DNA from: Raphanus sativus | Taxonomy: Eukaryota > Streptophyta > Magnoliopsida > Brassicales > Brassicaceae | Direction of reading: 5' to 3' | DNA length: 64,000 bases | Assembly: GCF_000801105.2 (NCBI RefSeq) | Contig: NC_079519.1 | Location: 12,832,668-12,896,667 of the forward strand | Shown here: piece by piece, positions 9,923 to 20,536 of the stretch | Layout of the letters: each line of letters begins with the position of its first letter | How positions within the stretch are numbered: position 1 is the first letter of the stretch | Notes under the pieces: generated by a model | What the model was told of the DNA's origin: nothing | What the model saw: the letters and a program-made list of their open reading frames with translations, nothing else | The model's database searches: none | Translations under genes and position numbers: made by a program

Positions 9923-11341
9923 CTAGCGATCCTGGTGGGTGCTCATGGAAGCAAACTGAGTCTCCAAATTCTTGACAGAAGAAGCGAGGTGGGTGAATTT
10001 GTTGTTGAGCTCATTGTAGCTCCCATCAATCTTGGAGTGAAGGTTCTTCAGCTCATACCCCACATGCTTCTCACTTCTAGTCTGAGACTCCAAGATCTGT
10101 TTCAGTAAGGCATCAGTGCTGCTCTCTTGAGGGGCAGAGGAGCTAGGAGAGGAGTTTTGCTGAGGCTGATAGTTGCTCTGCTGGTTGTTTCGAGGCTGAT
10201 AACCACTCTGCTGGTTGTTTGAATAGGGCTTCTGTTGGTAGTTGTTGTACTGAAAGTTAGGTTCTTTCTTGTACCAGCTACCATTATTGTTGATGAAACA
10301 CAATTCTTCTTGCCCTTCCAAACCCTCAACCTCATTGACAGTAGGAGGTATCTCCTGGCTTGGGTTGCCAACAAAGTTCACCTGCGCTTGTGTGGCCTTA
10401 TCAGCAATGAGTTTGTCAATCTTCTCCTGAAGAGCCTTTATCTCATTCCTTGTTTGATTGTCATCACCTCTGCTGCTTCTGTCATGGTCTCCACTGTAGA
10501 CTGCATCACTCTTAACCATGTTGTCAACCAGAGCCTCTGCCTCTTCCTCAGTTCTCCCCAAAAAGAATCCATTGCTAGCTGTATCCAGTCTGGCTCTGTA
10601 CTTAGGAAGAGCACCTCTGTAGAATGTGCTCAGCAAGCTCTCCTTAGAGAATCCATGGTGTGGGCACTGAGCTTGGTAACCATTGAATCTCTCCCAAGCT
10701 TCACTGAATCCTTCCAAGTTCTTCTGTTGGAAGCTGGAGATCTCATTCCTCAACTTAGCAGTTCTTGAGGTAGAGAAGAACTTCTCCAAGAATGCCCTTT
10801 TGCAGTCTTCCCAAGTGGTGATGGAGTCACTTGGTAGAGACTTCTCCCACTGACGTGCCTTATCCCCCAAAGAGAAAGGGAATAGCTTGAGCTTTAAGGC
10901 ATCCTCTGACACACCATTAGTCTTTGACATACCACAGTAGCTGTCAAACTTATCCAAGTGATCAAATGGGTCCTCCACAACCAGACCATGATACTTGTTG
11001 TTCTCAATGCAGTTGAGCAGCCCTGACTTGATCTCAAAGTTGTTAGCAGCCACAGCTGGTGCTCGGATTCCCAGTCTAGGACCATGGATGTTGGGGCGGT
11101 CATAAGTGCCAATGGGGCGAGCTGGTCGCTGTTGGGGCCCTTGTGGAACATTGTTTACTCCATTGGGGTTCAGAGGATTTTGTGGATCAGCCATCTCAGC
11201 TTCCTGTGTCTGCAGTAAAGCTTGTTGCTCTTCTTCTCTTCTTTTTCTAGCACACTCTCTCTCTAAAGCTCTGATGTATGCGGCTCTTGGAACAAGGTTT
11301 GATGTACCTTTGCTCCTCAAGTTCATACACCTGAAAATCAC
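9923..11341 (-). CDS. Athila-type Gag capsid/nucleocapsid protein
   Basis: The 472-residue frame starts about 110 bp inside the 5' LTR. Residues 95-270 carry the retrotransposon gag core (FDSYCGMSK, LKLFPFSLGDKARQWEKSLP, TWEDCKRAFLEKFF, NGYQAQCPHHGF). A Q/N/S-rich stretch with repeated YQP motifs follows at 355-405, and then a coiled-coil-like C-terminus. No CCHC zinc knuckle is visible, as is common in Athila. The frame ends at a TAG; the same frame reopens at once (PGSLPGKSDQ...) and joins the protease, so the natural product may have been a single Gag-Pro polyprotein. An open Gag in a non-autonomous copy suggests recent selection or a recent parent. Confidence 0.88.
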   Translation of the reverse strand: MIFRCMNLRSKGTSNLVPRAAYIRALERECARKRREEEQQALLQTQEAEMADPQNPLNPNGVNNVPQGPQQRPARPIGTYDRPNIHGPRLGIRAPAVAANNFEIKSGLLNCIENNKYHGLVVEDPFDHLDKFDSYCGMSKTNGVSEDALKLKLFPFSLGDKARQWEKSLPSDSITTWEDCKRAFLEKFFSTSRTAKLRNEISSFQQKNLEGFSEAWERFNGYQAQCPHHGFSKESLLSTFYRGALPKYRARLDTASNGFFLGRTEEEAEALVDNMVKSDAVYSGDHDRSSRGDDNQTRNEIKALQEKIDKLIADKATQAQVNFVGNPSQEIPPTVNEVEGLEGQEELCFINNNGSWYKKEPNFQYNNYQQKPYSNNQQSGYQPRNNQQSNYQPQQNSSPSSSAPQESSTDALLKQILESQTRSEKHVGYELKNLHSKIDGSYNELNNKFTHLASSVKNLETQFASMSTHQDR

Positions 11342-11436
11342 AAAGAGTAAAAAAGAGAATCAGTAACTTACAAAAATAAAAATGACTTAGTCTCAAGCAA
11401 ATGACTAAATCTCAATGTTCAAATCAAACTCAGAAT

Positions 11437-11454
11437 TTGGCAACGGCGCCAATT
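11437..11454 (-). promoter_or_regulatory. Primer-binding site of the Athila-type element
   Basis: The minus strand reads TTGGCGCCGTTGCC right next to the 5' LTR. This is the tRNA primer-binding signature of Athila elements (complementary to tRNA-Asp as I recall). Confidence 0.8.
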
Positions 11455-12926
11455 TGATGTTAGGAGTTTTGAGGCTCCTAAGTCAAATGATAGTATAGTG
11501 GAAGTAAATTGTCGAACCAGTTCTGAGGGATTTAAAATCAGAGATAATGCAAGTATTTTCCTAATCTAAGTGCAACCAGTGATTTGATGAATTCTAAACT
11601 AATGATTAAAGCTAATGCAAAACAGTAAAATGATACTCTTAAGCTGTTGAAAAGGAGAACTCATGGGTATAGGGATTTAGATCTTGGGTGATCAAGTTTC
11701 GAACTAAGGACGGCAAATGAATCAATCAAACTATTAGCCTTAAGCCTAGACACAATTCTAAGCAAGCTCTATGTCTAGATGAATGCTCATTTGCTAACAT
11801 GTCTCAAACATCAAATGTCTTTGGTTGAATAATATGCAAGCAATCATTACAAACAAGTCTATTAGCTATCTTAGCATCTTTAACAACAAATATCTTTGGC
11901 AAAGTACACTAAGAGCCTAGGAGAGTTGACTCAGGCATTTCATCAAACACCTTTTGGGTGGAAAATGCCTAGAGATCACCCTTTGAGTGGCCTACTCAAA
12001 TGATGCATTAAGATCACTCTACTATGCAAGGAACAAGTATGATTTACACCTAACACATCATAGAACTAACCTAATCACCCTAAATCACCCTAACCCATGA
12101 ATCCAAAAGGTGATTAATCACTAATCTCCATGATTCCTCTTAAACCCATGGTGGATTTCAGATGAATCATATAGAGAACTAGAAAAGAAAATCACAAGAA
12201 CACAAGAACAATCAAATCAAAAGAGAGCTTTTCTTGAGAGAGTTTTGTGTATTCAATAGATAAAAGATAGATTGCCAAATGGTGGCTACATAGTACTTAA
12301 ACATTAGGTTTTCCAAGTGCAAAAACGTGCACAACAATTGCAAAAAGATCCTTGAAAAATAATAAAATCGTGCAGCAGATAACGCGGAGCGACCTCGGAG
12401 GGTCACTCCAGGAAGTCGCTCTGGGGTTGGGAGCGACCTTGGGGGGTCGCTCTGGGAGGTCGCTCCAGCCTCCATTTTTGTGTCTTCGGGCGATGAGAAC
12501 GCGAGCGACTTAGGTAGGTCGCTCTGGTTGATCGCTCTGGTTGGGAGCTACCTTAGGGGGTCGCTCCAGAAGGTCACTCTGCGGTTCTCGACCAGGATGG
12601 ATATGCCTCTAGTAAATTGATCATAACTCCTCCATTACATCTCCAAATGACTTGAAACCACTTCCATTAGAAAGCTAACTCAATTTCCTGTGTCTACACA
12701 AAATCTTAGCAACAGAATATTTCTCTAAGGCCTCCATCCATGCTCATATTTCACCCTTTTTTGATCACATTGCTTCCAAATGTCTCTAAGAACTCCATGT
12801 GGTGTTCCAATACCTGATAGAGACATATGTATGCCAAATGCAACCTAAACATGTCTAAATCCCAATCTATATGATGCAAATGCTTATGAATGAATGGTTA
12901 AAACAATGCAAATATGCAAGATATCA
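11455..12926 (-). repeat. 5' LTR of the Athila-type element
   Basis: 1472 bp, the partner of 5449-6921. TG...CA ends are kept, and the GCGCG duplication follows at 12927-12931. The GAGCGAC/GTCGCTC cluster is at about 12384-12575. Confidence 0.95.
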
Positions 12927-12931
12927 GCGCG

Positions 12932-14356
12932 CCTTGGACTTATTCCCCCTCGTGATGGACGTACTTGTCGTTACGAGAGGTTTTCTTCTTCGACTTCGGA
13001 TCCACTTCTTTAGAAGAGTTCCTTGCCGGCTTATGTTTTTGCGACCGGACTTTTGTCTCTTCTTCGATCATTATGTAATCCGAGGCTTTGTGGAGCGCGT
13101 CCTGGATCGTGCGAGGTTTTTCGAGCGTTATCCACTTTCTGAACTTCGACTTGTACCAGAGCGCCTTTCTAAGCGCGTCGATGGCGACTTTGTCGCTGAC
13201 TTCGCTGACCTTTGCCATGATCAGTTTGAAACGGCTCATGAACTCTCGGAGGGGCTCGCCCTCTTCCTGGGTTAAGCTCCAGAGATCGACATCGGAAGTT
13301 TCTCTATTGATGAACATAGAGTACTTGAGGAGGAATTCCGATGCGAGTTGGAGAAAGCTTCCGATGGAGTTTCGCTTCAACCGGGAGAACCATTCGAGCA
13401 TCGCACCTTCGAGATTTTCGACGAACAGGCGACAATAACCAGCGTCTTTCTCGCTTTCTCTAAGCCTGGCTCTTTCTATAGTGATATGGAACGCCTGGAG
13501 ATGCGCCTTTGGATCGGTCGTACCGTTATACATCGGTATTTTGAGCTTTCCCGGATTAGACACCTTAGTCACGGAGATTCGCACGGTGAAAGGCGTTTTA
13601 CGAGCCACCTCGAGCAGCCTGTCGATTTCTGGGGCGGCACTCGTGGCGTGGTGGATCTGTGATTTCACGGCCCTTACTTCTGCGGCGGTCTTGGTGATGT
13701 AATCCCGGAGATTGCGTATATTGGGATCCTCTCCAACGATTTTCCGAGCTTGTCGGCGTTCGCGGCGAGTAATCTCGGTTTGCCTTTCGGCAAGTTCCTC
13801 CTGTTCGATCCAATAGAGATTTTCCTCTTCTTCCGTCATGGGTTTGTCGAAAGGAGAACTTTCCCTAGCTGAACGGCTGCGGGTTCTTCTTTTGAATGGA
13901 CGTCGGCGTCTTCCTCGGAGTCATCCCTAGGTTCCAAGTCGATACGCTCGACTTCATCCACCTGAGTGTCCTTTACGGATGGCAGAGGTTTTTCCGAGTT
14001 GCCTTTGCGACAGGGTATGTTTCGCTAGGGTTTTGTCCAGAAGGACGTTCCTGCGAAGTTCCAGGCCTACCGTGCGGGGTCGCGAACTCGAGTCTCCTGC
14101 CGCGGAGTTTCGTGGCTCCGCGAGGGAGGACTGCGCGGGACCTTGCCGTTAAGGTTTGAACCTGTTTGGTCAGGGTTCCCACGAGTTTATCCTGCTCTTC
14201 CGACCTCTTTCCGTAGGCAGAAAGCAGCTTCTCGTCCAGCGACGCGGCGTTAGCAGGTGCGTCGGCCACGGAAACATCCGCTGCGGGAGTGTTCAAGACG
14301 TCCTTGGGTGCTCCGTTTAGATGAGTTTGCAAGTTCGCTGAATCGTCGTTAGTCAT
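12932..14356 (-). pseudogene. Tat-type gypsy Gag, N-terminal and central part
   Basis: The minus strand reads from an ATG at 14356 ([10 protein letters not shown]) through an Ala-rich, then Glu-rich linker into a typical Tat gag core in the frame 12940-13839. That core contains [37 protein letters not shown] and [16 protein letters not shown]. The first block (13973-14356) and the core are in different frames, so at least one frameshift lies near 13840-13975. At 12931 the protein is cut by the Athila insertion and resumes at 5448. Gag would form the particle shell. The 5' LTR lies just to the right. Confidence 0.85.
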
Positions 14357-14409
14357 GTCTGGTTGAGCGTGAGCTGGTCTTGAGTAAGATTGATCCGTAC
14401 CCCCCCCCC

Positions 14410-14426
14410 TCCTTCTAGCGCCAAAC
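14410..14426 (-). promoter_or_regulatory. Primer-binding site of the Tat element (copy 1)
   Basis: The minus strand reads TTTGGCGCTAGAAGG next to the LTR end GGTTCCCACA, followed by a run of G (C on the plus strand at 14400-14409). The same arrangement recurs at 16231-16247. Confidence 0.75.
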
Positions 14427-15421
14427 TGTGGGAACCGAAATTTGCACTGTCAATATTTCGTATAAATAAGGAAATTAGAGAAAACCCTAATTTCCCAGAG
14501 GTCCCGGATTTCTGAGAAACCACACGTCAAGCAATCAGAACACGACAATAACGGAAAATAAAAATAAAAATCGTAAAAGAGAGCAAGAAGGATTTTATTC
14601 TGAATATGCGTATGAGCTTAACAACAATAGAATAATGTGCTTCGGCTACGAGAGCTGTCTGCGAGATCCTAGTTCTAATACCCGAAGGTGGCTAAACCTA
14701 GTTGAGTCGAAGATCGAAAAATAAAAACGGAAAGTTGCCTAAATTGCTCTAAGTGCTAAGTTGCTCTAGAAAAGTGATGCCTCTATGCCTCTCGCCTTTA
14801 AATCCTTATATACTCCCTCCAAGTTCGGTTTACGCTTCCCCCTTTTGCCCTTAAGCCGTCATAGTCGAAAAAATGGGAAAATTCCATTTTTCCGTTCTTC
14901 ATGATTAACTGGGAAAGTTTCCATTTTTTCCGCGGAAACTGATGCTTATTTTCCAAGCATAAACCGTCATAAGGTTTATGGGTTTTTAAGAAATCGTAAG
15001 TGGGCCTCGAATCAAGTTTAGGACTCCTTGGGCCGTCTTTTTAATTCGAGACGTTTTTTATGATTTTTCAGATAAGGTCAAGTTTCCGCGGTTTTTATCG
15101 TAAACCAAACGGACGATTCCATTTGATCGAGAGATTTAGAAACGGATAGTCGAGAACACATAGTTTTACGTCGTATCGTCGTTTCGGAAGACTTCGGACG
15201 TTTCGGAGAATGATCGATACACGAATGCTCGATCGCTATAGCGACCGAACTTTGTCCGCAGCTCGGTCGCTATAGCGACCGAGAACTATCCGCAGCTCGG
15301 TCGCTATAGCGACCAAGATCGGTTCGTGGCTCGGTCGCTATAGCGACCGAGCTCGGTTCGTGGCTCGGTCGCTATAGCGACCGAGAGTGGTCTCGTGATC
15401 CGTTCGCTATAGCAACCGAGC
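14427..15421 (-). repeat. Partial 5' LTR of the Tat element (copy 1)
   Basis: On the plus strand it starts TGTGGGAACCG and matches 16248-17175 closely. It stops at 15421 in the middle of an LTR palindrome and joins gag sequence directly, so roughly 360 bp of the LTR found in copy 2 is missing. Confidence 0.85.
15226..15421. repeat. Array of 20-bp perfect palindromes in the Tat LTR
   Basis: TCGGTCGCTATAGCGACCGA equals its own reverse complement. Six exact or near copies follow one another at about 30-41 bp spacing. The second LTR copy (about 17085-17180) has only three, with more substitutions, so the array has expanded or contracted. Confidence 0.9.
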
Positions 15422-16178
15422 TACCTCGAGCAGCCTGTCGATTTTCTCCGGCAGCACTCGTGGCATGGTGGATCTGCGATTTCACGGCCCTTACTTATGC
15501 GGCGGTCTTGGTGATGTAATCGCGGAGATTGCGTATATCAGGATCCTCTCCAGCGGTTTTCCAAGCTTGTCGGTGTTCGCGGCGAGTAATCTCGGTTTGC
15601 CATTCGGCAAGTTCCTCCTGTTCGATCCAATAGAGGTTTTCCTCTTCTTCCGTCATGGGTTTGTCGAACGGAGAACTTTCCCGAGCTAAACGGCTGCGGG
15701 TTCTTCTTGGATGGACGTCGGCGTCTTCCTCGGTGTCATCGCTAGGCTCCAAGTCGATACGCTCGACTTCATCCACCTGAGTGTCCTTTTCGGACGGCGG
15801 AGGTTTTTCCGAGTTGCCTTTTGCGACAGGGGATGTTTCGCTAGAGTTTTGTCCAGAAGGACGTTCCTGCGAAGTTCCAAGCTTATCGTGCGGGGTCGCG
15901 AACTCGAGTCTCCTGCCGTGGAGTTTCGTGGCTCCGCGAGGGAGGACTGCGCGGGACCTTGCCGTTAAGGTTTGAACCTGTTTGGTCAGGGCTCCCACAA
16001 GTTTATCCTGCTCTTCCGACCTCTTTTCGTAGGCAGAAAGCAGCTTCTTGAACTCATCGAGCGACGCGGCGTTAGCAGGTGCGTCGGCCACGGAAACATC
16101 CGCTGCGGGAGTGTTCAAGACGTCCTTGGGTGTTCCGTTTAGAGGAGATTGCAAGTTCGCTGAATCGTCGTTAGTCAT
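15422..16178 (-). pseudogene. Second, partial copy of Tat Gag N-terminus
   Basis: A 227-residue minus-strand frame (15495-16178) again starts [10 protein letters not shown] and ends in the conserved block [14 protein letters not shown]. It is about 95% identical to the first copy but keeps an open frame through the linker where copy 1 is shifted. It ends where it meets the truncated LTR at 15421. It arose with the adjoining LTR by tandem duplication, not by a separate insertion. Confidence 0.85.
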
Positions 16179-16247
16179 GTCTGGTTGAGCGTGAGCTTGA
16201 CTTGAGTAAGATTGATCCGTACCCCCCCCCTCCTTCTAGCGCCAAAC

Positions 16248-17535
16248 TGTGGGAACCGAAATTCGCACTGTCAATATTTCGTATAAATTATAAGGAAATT
16301 AGAGAAAACCCTAATTTTCCAGAGGTCCCGGATTTCTGAGAAACCACACGTCAAGCAATCAGAACACAACAATAACGGAAAATAAAAATAAAAATCGTAA
16401 AAGAGAACAAGAGGGATTTTATTCTGAATCTGCATATAAGCGTAACAACAACAGGATAACATGCTTCGGCTATGAGAGCTGTCGGCGAGATCCTAGTTTT
16501 AATACCCGAAGGTGGCTAAACCTAGTTGAGTCGCATCTCGAAAAATAAAAACGGAAAGTTGCCTGAATTGCCCTAAGTGCTAAGTTGCTCTGGAAAAGTG
16601 ATGCCTCTATGCCTCTCGCCTTTAAATCCTTATATACTCCCTCCAAGGTCGGTTTACACTTACCCCTTTTGCCCTTAAGCCGTCATAGTCGAAAAAATGG
16701 GAAAATTTCATTTTTTCCGTTCTTCATAATTATCTGGGGAAAGTTTCCATTTTTTCCGCGGAAACTGATGCTTATTTTCCAAGCATAAACCGTCCTAAGG
16801 TTTATGGGTTTTTAAGAAATCGTAAGTGAGCCTCGAATCAAGTTTAGGACTCCTTGGGCCGTCTTTTTAATTTGAGACGTTTTTTACGATTTTTCTGATA
16901 AGGTTAAGTTTCCGTGGTTTTTATCGTTAACCAAACGGACGATTCCATTTGATCGAGAGATCAAGAAACGGATAGTCGCGAGTTGCGGAGAATGGCTATA
17001 CGGATAGTCGAGAACGCATAGTTTTACGTCGTTTTGTCGTTTCAGAAGAATTCAGACGTTTTGGAGAATGATCGATACACGAATGCTCGGTCGCTTTAGC
17101 GACCGAGCTCTGTTCGGAGCTCGGTCGCTATAGCAACCGAGCGTGATCTCGTAATCCGTTCGCTATAGCAACCGAGCTCTTATCCGCGACCCGATCGCGA
17201 TGTGCCGTGGACTATGGTCCGTTGTTCGAGCGTTTGGAACCATCGCGAAGCTACGATTCTCTTAGGATGTTTGTTTGCGGACGTTCGGACCTTTGATAAC
17301 AATGTTCCATTTGATTTAAGAAATTGTTTCTTTCTTAAATCATAAATTTCTCAAGTCGTTGATTAAGAAATCACTAATTTCTTAAGCCGTTGTTAAGAAA
17401 TCGTTGATTTCTTAAGTCGTTGATTAAGAAATCGTTGTTTTTAAGAAATCGTTGTCTTAAAACAAGATCTTAAGTAAATAATTTTTAACGGATATTTGGA
17501 TGCCAACTTTGCTTTATCTGATTTCGACCCCAACA
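16248..17535 (-). repeat. Complete 5' LTR of the Tat element (copy 2)
   Basis: On the plus strand it runs from TGTGGGAACCG to GACCCCAACA (1288 bp), giving TGTTGGGG...TTCCCACA on the minus strand. The outer flank tagac (17536-17540) would be the right target duplication; its partner is left of the window. The outer 150 bp is rich in short repeats of ttaagaaatcgttg. Confidence 0.85.
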
Positions 17536-17880
17536 TAGACCAGTATGTTCCATAGATAAGGAACCTCGGATAGAAAGAGATAAGGTGCTCATAATGGTAG
17601 ATCCGGGTTCATAACAGAAACCATACTAGACAATGAGATAAGGTCGGCCGACCCTAAAGTACAGGTATCATACATTGTAGTCTTGCAAGCTACAAAGTAT
17701 TCAATGATCCAGATAAGAATAAAATCTCAATCGATTGTATCATCTCTAGAACGATATAGAACGCGAAGGAACAGTATATAAGATGTCGACACATACACAC
17801 TCATATGTGATAAAGTAATAAGAGAAAGCACTTGAGCATAAGAGATATATGCAAGGATCACTAACCCACATAAGAGTACT
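17536..17880. mobile_element. Degenerate retrotransposon remnant, left part
   Basis: No frame is legible. This stretch and 19203-20536 flank the TRIM-like insertion and were contiguous before it. At its right end a Ty1/copia RNase H is readable, so the whole is probably a decayed copia element. Confidence 0.4.
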
Positions 17881-19197
17881 TGATGTAGCGGAAGCTTCTA
17901 GGGATAGAACTAGATCTGTTTATTCCAAAATACATGAATCTAGGGTTTGTGAATACTCTTCACAGTGCTTAATTAAAAGCTCTTAGGGGGTTGTGAATAC
18001 TCTTCACAGTGGTTTATCAAAACCTCTTTAGGGTTTGAGAATACTCTTCTCAGTGGTTTATCAAAACCTCTTCTGGAAAACTCCTTTTATTAAATCATAA
18101 TCTGAATACAAAGTTAAGCCTAGACGGCTATATATAAGAAAGCCATAAAACCCTAAAATAGTAAAGATAAATATCTAAATAATAAATAAATAAATAAATA
18201 ATAAAATATTTGGAAATATTCCAAATATTTATCTGCATCATTCTCTCTGGGTTGGAGAAGATTCGCCCTCGAATCTTGATCGTAGAATTCGAATCCAAAA
18301 CGTTTTCCAAGAAAAACTCTTCCTCGAATCTTCAATAGCTTGTATCACACGGTTTTTGCACGAATCCGATTGTAACTTGAATCTTCAAAAATCCGTTTTT
18401 GCACAAACTTTGCACAAAGCAGATAATTAAGATTCTGCCCAAAATCTTCATCAATATAACTTCGCCCTATTTTTGCACGAAAATCGTTCTGCACAGACTT
18501 TACACAGATCTCGTCCCGTCCGAATTTTGCACAAACTTCATCTTTATCGACAGAGTCGACAACACAAATATCTTCTTCGATAAATCTCTCCTCGTCATTA
18601 TCATCATCAAACTGCACATCTTGAGCTCGTGCTGCTTCTCTTTTCTTTAATGCCTCATCGAACTTATTTAATGCCGTGCATAAATCTTGTTCTAACTTCT
18701 TATAAATCTTGTTGAGATCTTGTTTAAGCGTTTCCAAGATATGATCTTGTTTAAGCTTTTCCAAGATCTCAGCTAGTGGTTGTTGTTGTAGATACATCTG
18801 CGATCAAGATAATAGAACCGTTTGGCTCTGATACCAACTGATGTAGCGGAAGCTTGTAGGGATAGAACTAGATCCGTTTATTCCAAGAATACACGAATCT
18901 AGGGTTTGTGAATACTCTTCACAGTGCTTAACTAAAAGCTCTTAGAGGTTGTGAATACTCTTCACAGTGGTTTATCAAAATCTCTTTAGGGTTTGAGAAT
19001 ACTTTTTTCAGTGGTTTATCAAAACCTCTTCTATAAAACTCTTTTTATTAAATCATCAAAAACTGAATACAAAGTTAAGCCTAGACGGCTATATATAAGA
19101 AAGCCATAAAACCCTAAAATAGTAAAGATAAATATCTAAATAATAAATAAATAAATACTAAAATATTTGGAAATATTCCAAATATTTATCTGCATCA
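17881..19197 (-). mobile_element. Small non-autonomous LTR element (TRIM-like) with a coiled-coil frame
   Basis: Direct repeats 17881-18240 (360 bp) and 18839-19197 (359 bp) both run TGATGTAGCGG...CTGCATCA and are flanked by GTACT (17876-17880 and 19198-19202). On the minus strand a tRNA-iMet-type primer site (TTGGTATCAGAGCC) abuts the right LTR and a purine-rich tract (CCAACCCAGAGAGAA) abuts the left one. The 598-bp interior has no reverse transcriptase. It is larger than typical TRIMs because of its protein-like interior. Confidence 0.9.
18345..18797 (-). CDS. Charged coiled-coil protein of the TRIM-like element
   Basis: This 150-residue frame starts 42 bp inside the 5' LTR. Residues 8-55 form a heptad-like Leu/Lys/Glu stretch (EILEKLKQD, LKQDLNKIYKKLEQDL), followed by an acidic block DDDNDEERFIEED and a Cys/Phe/Arg-rich tail. 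I recognise no domain. It resembles the gag-like leader left in other Brassicaceae non-autonomous elements, but that is an impression, not a match. Translation is unproven. Confidence 0.45.
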   Translation of the reverse strand: MYLQQQPLAEILEKLKQDHILETLKQDLNKIYKKLEQDLCTALNKFDEALKKREAARAQDVQFDDDNDEERFIEEDICVVDSVDKDEVCAKFGRDEICVKSVQNDFRAKIGRSYIDEDFGQNLNYLLCAKFVQKRIFEDSSYNRIRAKTV

Positions 19198-19202
19198 GTA
19201 CT

Positions 19203-20536
19203 CATAGAGAATAGAATGGGACGTGGAGTTAAACCCAAAGAATGTATGAGATAGGCGTATTGACCAAATACATAAGATAGACGCCATCTAACCAGTGAAG
19301 AGATGAGTCTTGTGAGGAAAAGAAAATCGTGAGCAGTTGAACATAAAAGTACAGACAAGAGGTCGTACATGTTGCTACCTAAAGCATTAAATGGAATGGC
19401 TTAACCACACAAGGATACTCACAGGGACTAAGGAACAGATTATAAGGAAATGAATTCCTATGTGGTGGATGCTACTACCCAATATCGAAATTGATAAGAT
19501 CTGAACATATAAGAAAGATGTAGTAGACATTGAATATATCACTGGATATAAAAGTAATATAAGATACCTGAAAGATGAGAAAGAAGTTATCATAGAACAA
19601 CATCGCTCCTGCGTTGTTCGTAAATGCAGATGCATGCGTGTATACACACATATGATAAGACTAAGTGATGCTTAGTAAGAAAGTTCTATAAGAACGTTTC
19701 AGAGCAGTCAATATAGTAGTCATGAAAGATATTCCTTGTGGTTATACTTAAAGAAAGGATGATTAAGATGATTGATTTTTGGAAAGGCTATGGAGAGACT
19801 ACGATGATCTATAATAGAGATCATTAGCCGTGTATGAATGTTGGGATCTATGATCCAACGTACCAAGAATAATAATATGATATGGTCAGAGAGAATCCAT
19901 CAGATTCACGACCAAAGAATTCATATCGACTAGGATCATGTCCGACCTAGCACGACCTTAATTATCACTGGTCCCAACCAGTCCGTCCCGATCAGTCTGT
20001 CCCGTCTAGCTCGTTCCGACCAGTTCCTCTAGGTCTTGATCCGACCTAAACCATTCAAGTGAGAGGAACGTTCTATCGACTCAAAAGTGGCTTAGTTTTG
20101 ATTAGCTTCAAACCATAACATAGTAGCCATTCATGAACAGACCGTGGGCATATAATAAAGAAGGTTCATGAAAGAGTTTTTGGTCAAAAGTTGTGAACTG
20201 CATACATATTGGGCGAGAGCATGACCCGGACAGGTCAACATTGGACGAGAACATAATCCGGATGGATTATGGATGATGTCATGATCCGGACAGATCATGG
20301 ACATATAAAGGCATTCATGGTTGAAATTTATCTAAGAGAGATAAACCATATGATCCGAATGGACCATGAATATCATGAAAGAATTTATGGTCGATATACC
20401 CCCATGTATAGAAAGTCCATATTTTCTGGTCGAGAACCATAGAACATGTCCGACCATATTTATGAAATGGACGAAGTACTAAGAAGTACATATACTTCGT
20501 ATTCACTGAAACAAGTTCAGATGAAATACTTAGCAA
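19203..20536. mobile_element. Degenerate copia remnant with short internal repeats
   Basis: No intact protein frame. Around 20215-20310 the phrase atgatccggacagatcatgg recurs with variations, and around 19970-20045 a cgtcccgatcag-like motif repeats. Its right neighbour is a clear copia RNase H, so this is taken as upstream or non-coding sequence of that element. Confidence 0.4.

Larger units (their letters stand above)
5449..12926 (-). mobile_element. Complete non-autonomous Athila-type LTR retrotransposon (gag-protease only)
   Basis: The element has two LTRs of about 1.47 kb, both beginning TGATGTTAGG and ending GATATCA, and is flanked by GCGCG on each side. A primer-binding site (TGGCGCCGTTGCC on the minus strand) abuts the right LTR, and a polypurine tract abuts the left LTR, so transcription runs right to left. 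The interior encodes Gag and an Athila-type protease but no reverse transcriptase, RNase H, integrase or envelope-like frame; about 1.9 kb between the protease and the 3' LTR is non-coding. The LTRs differ at roughly 35 positions by eye (about 2-2.5%), suggesting insertion within the last one or two million years at usual plant rates. It must depend on an autonomous relative. It interrupts the Tat gag gene. Confidence 0.93.

Noticed and set aside
10235..10768. 177-residue plus-strand frame over the Athila gag
   Set aside because: It is the antisense shadow of the clearly recognisable Gag frame on the minus strand.
18128..18335. Two 60-residue minus-strand frames at the TRIM-like left LTR
   Set aside because: They span the LTR/interior border and are AT-rich. 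A short DSRANLLQP stretch resembles the end of gypsy polyproteins but is too short to call as a gene.
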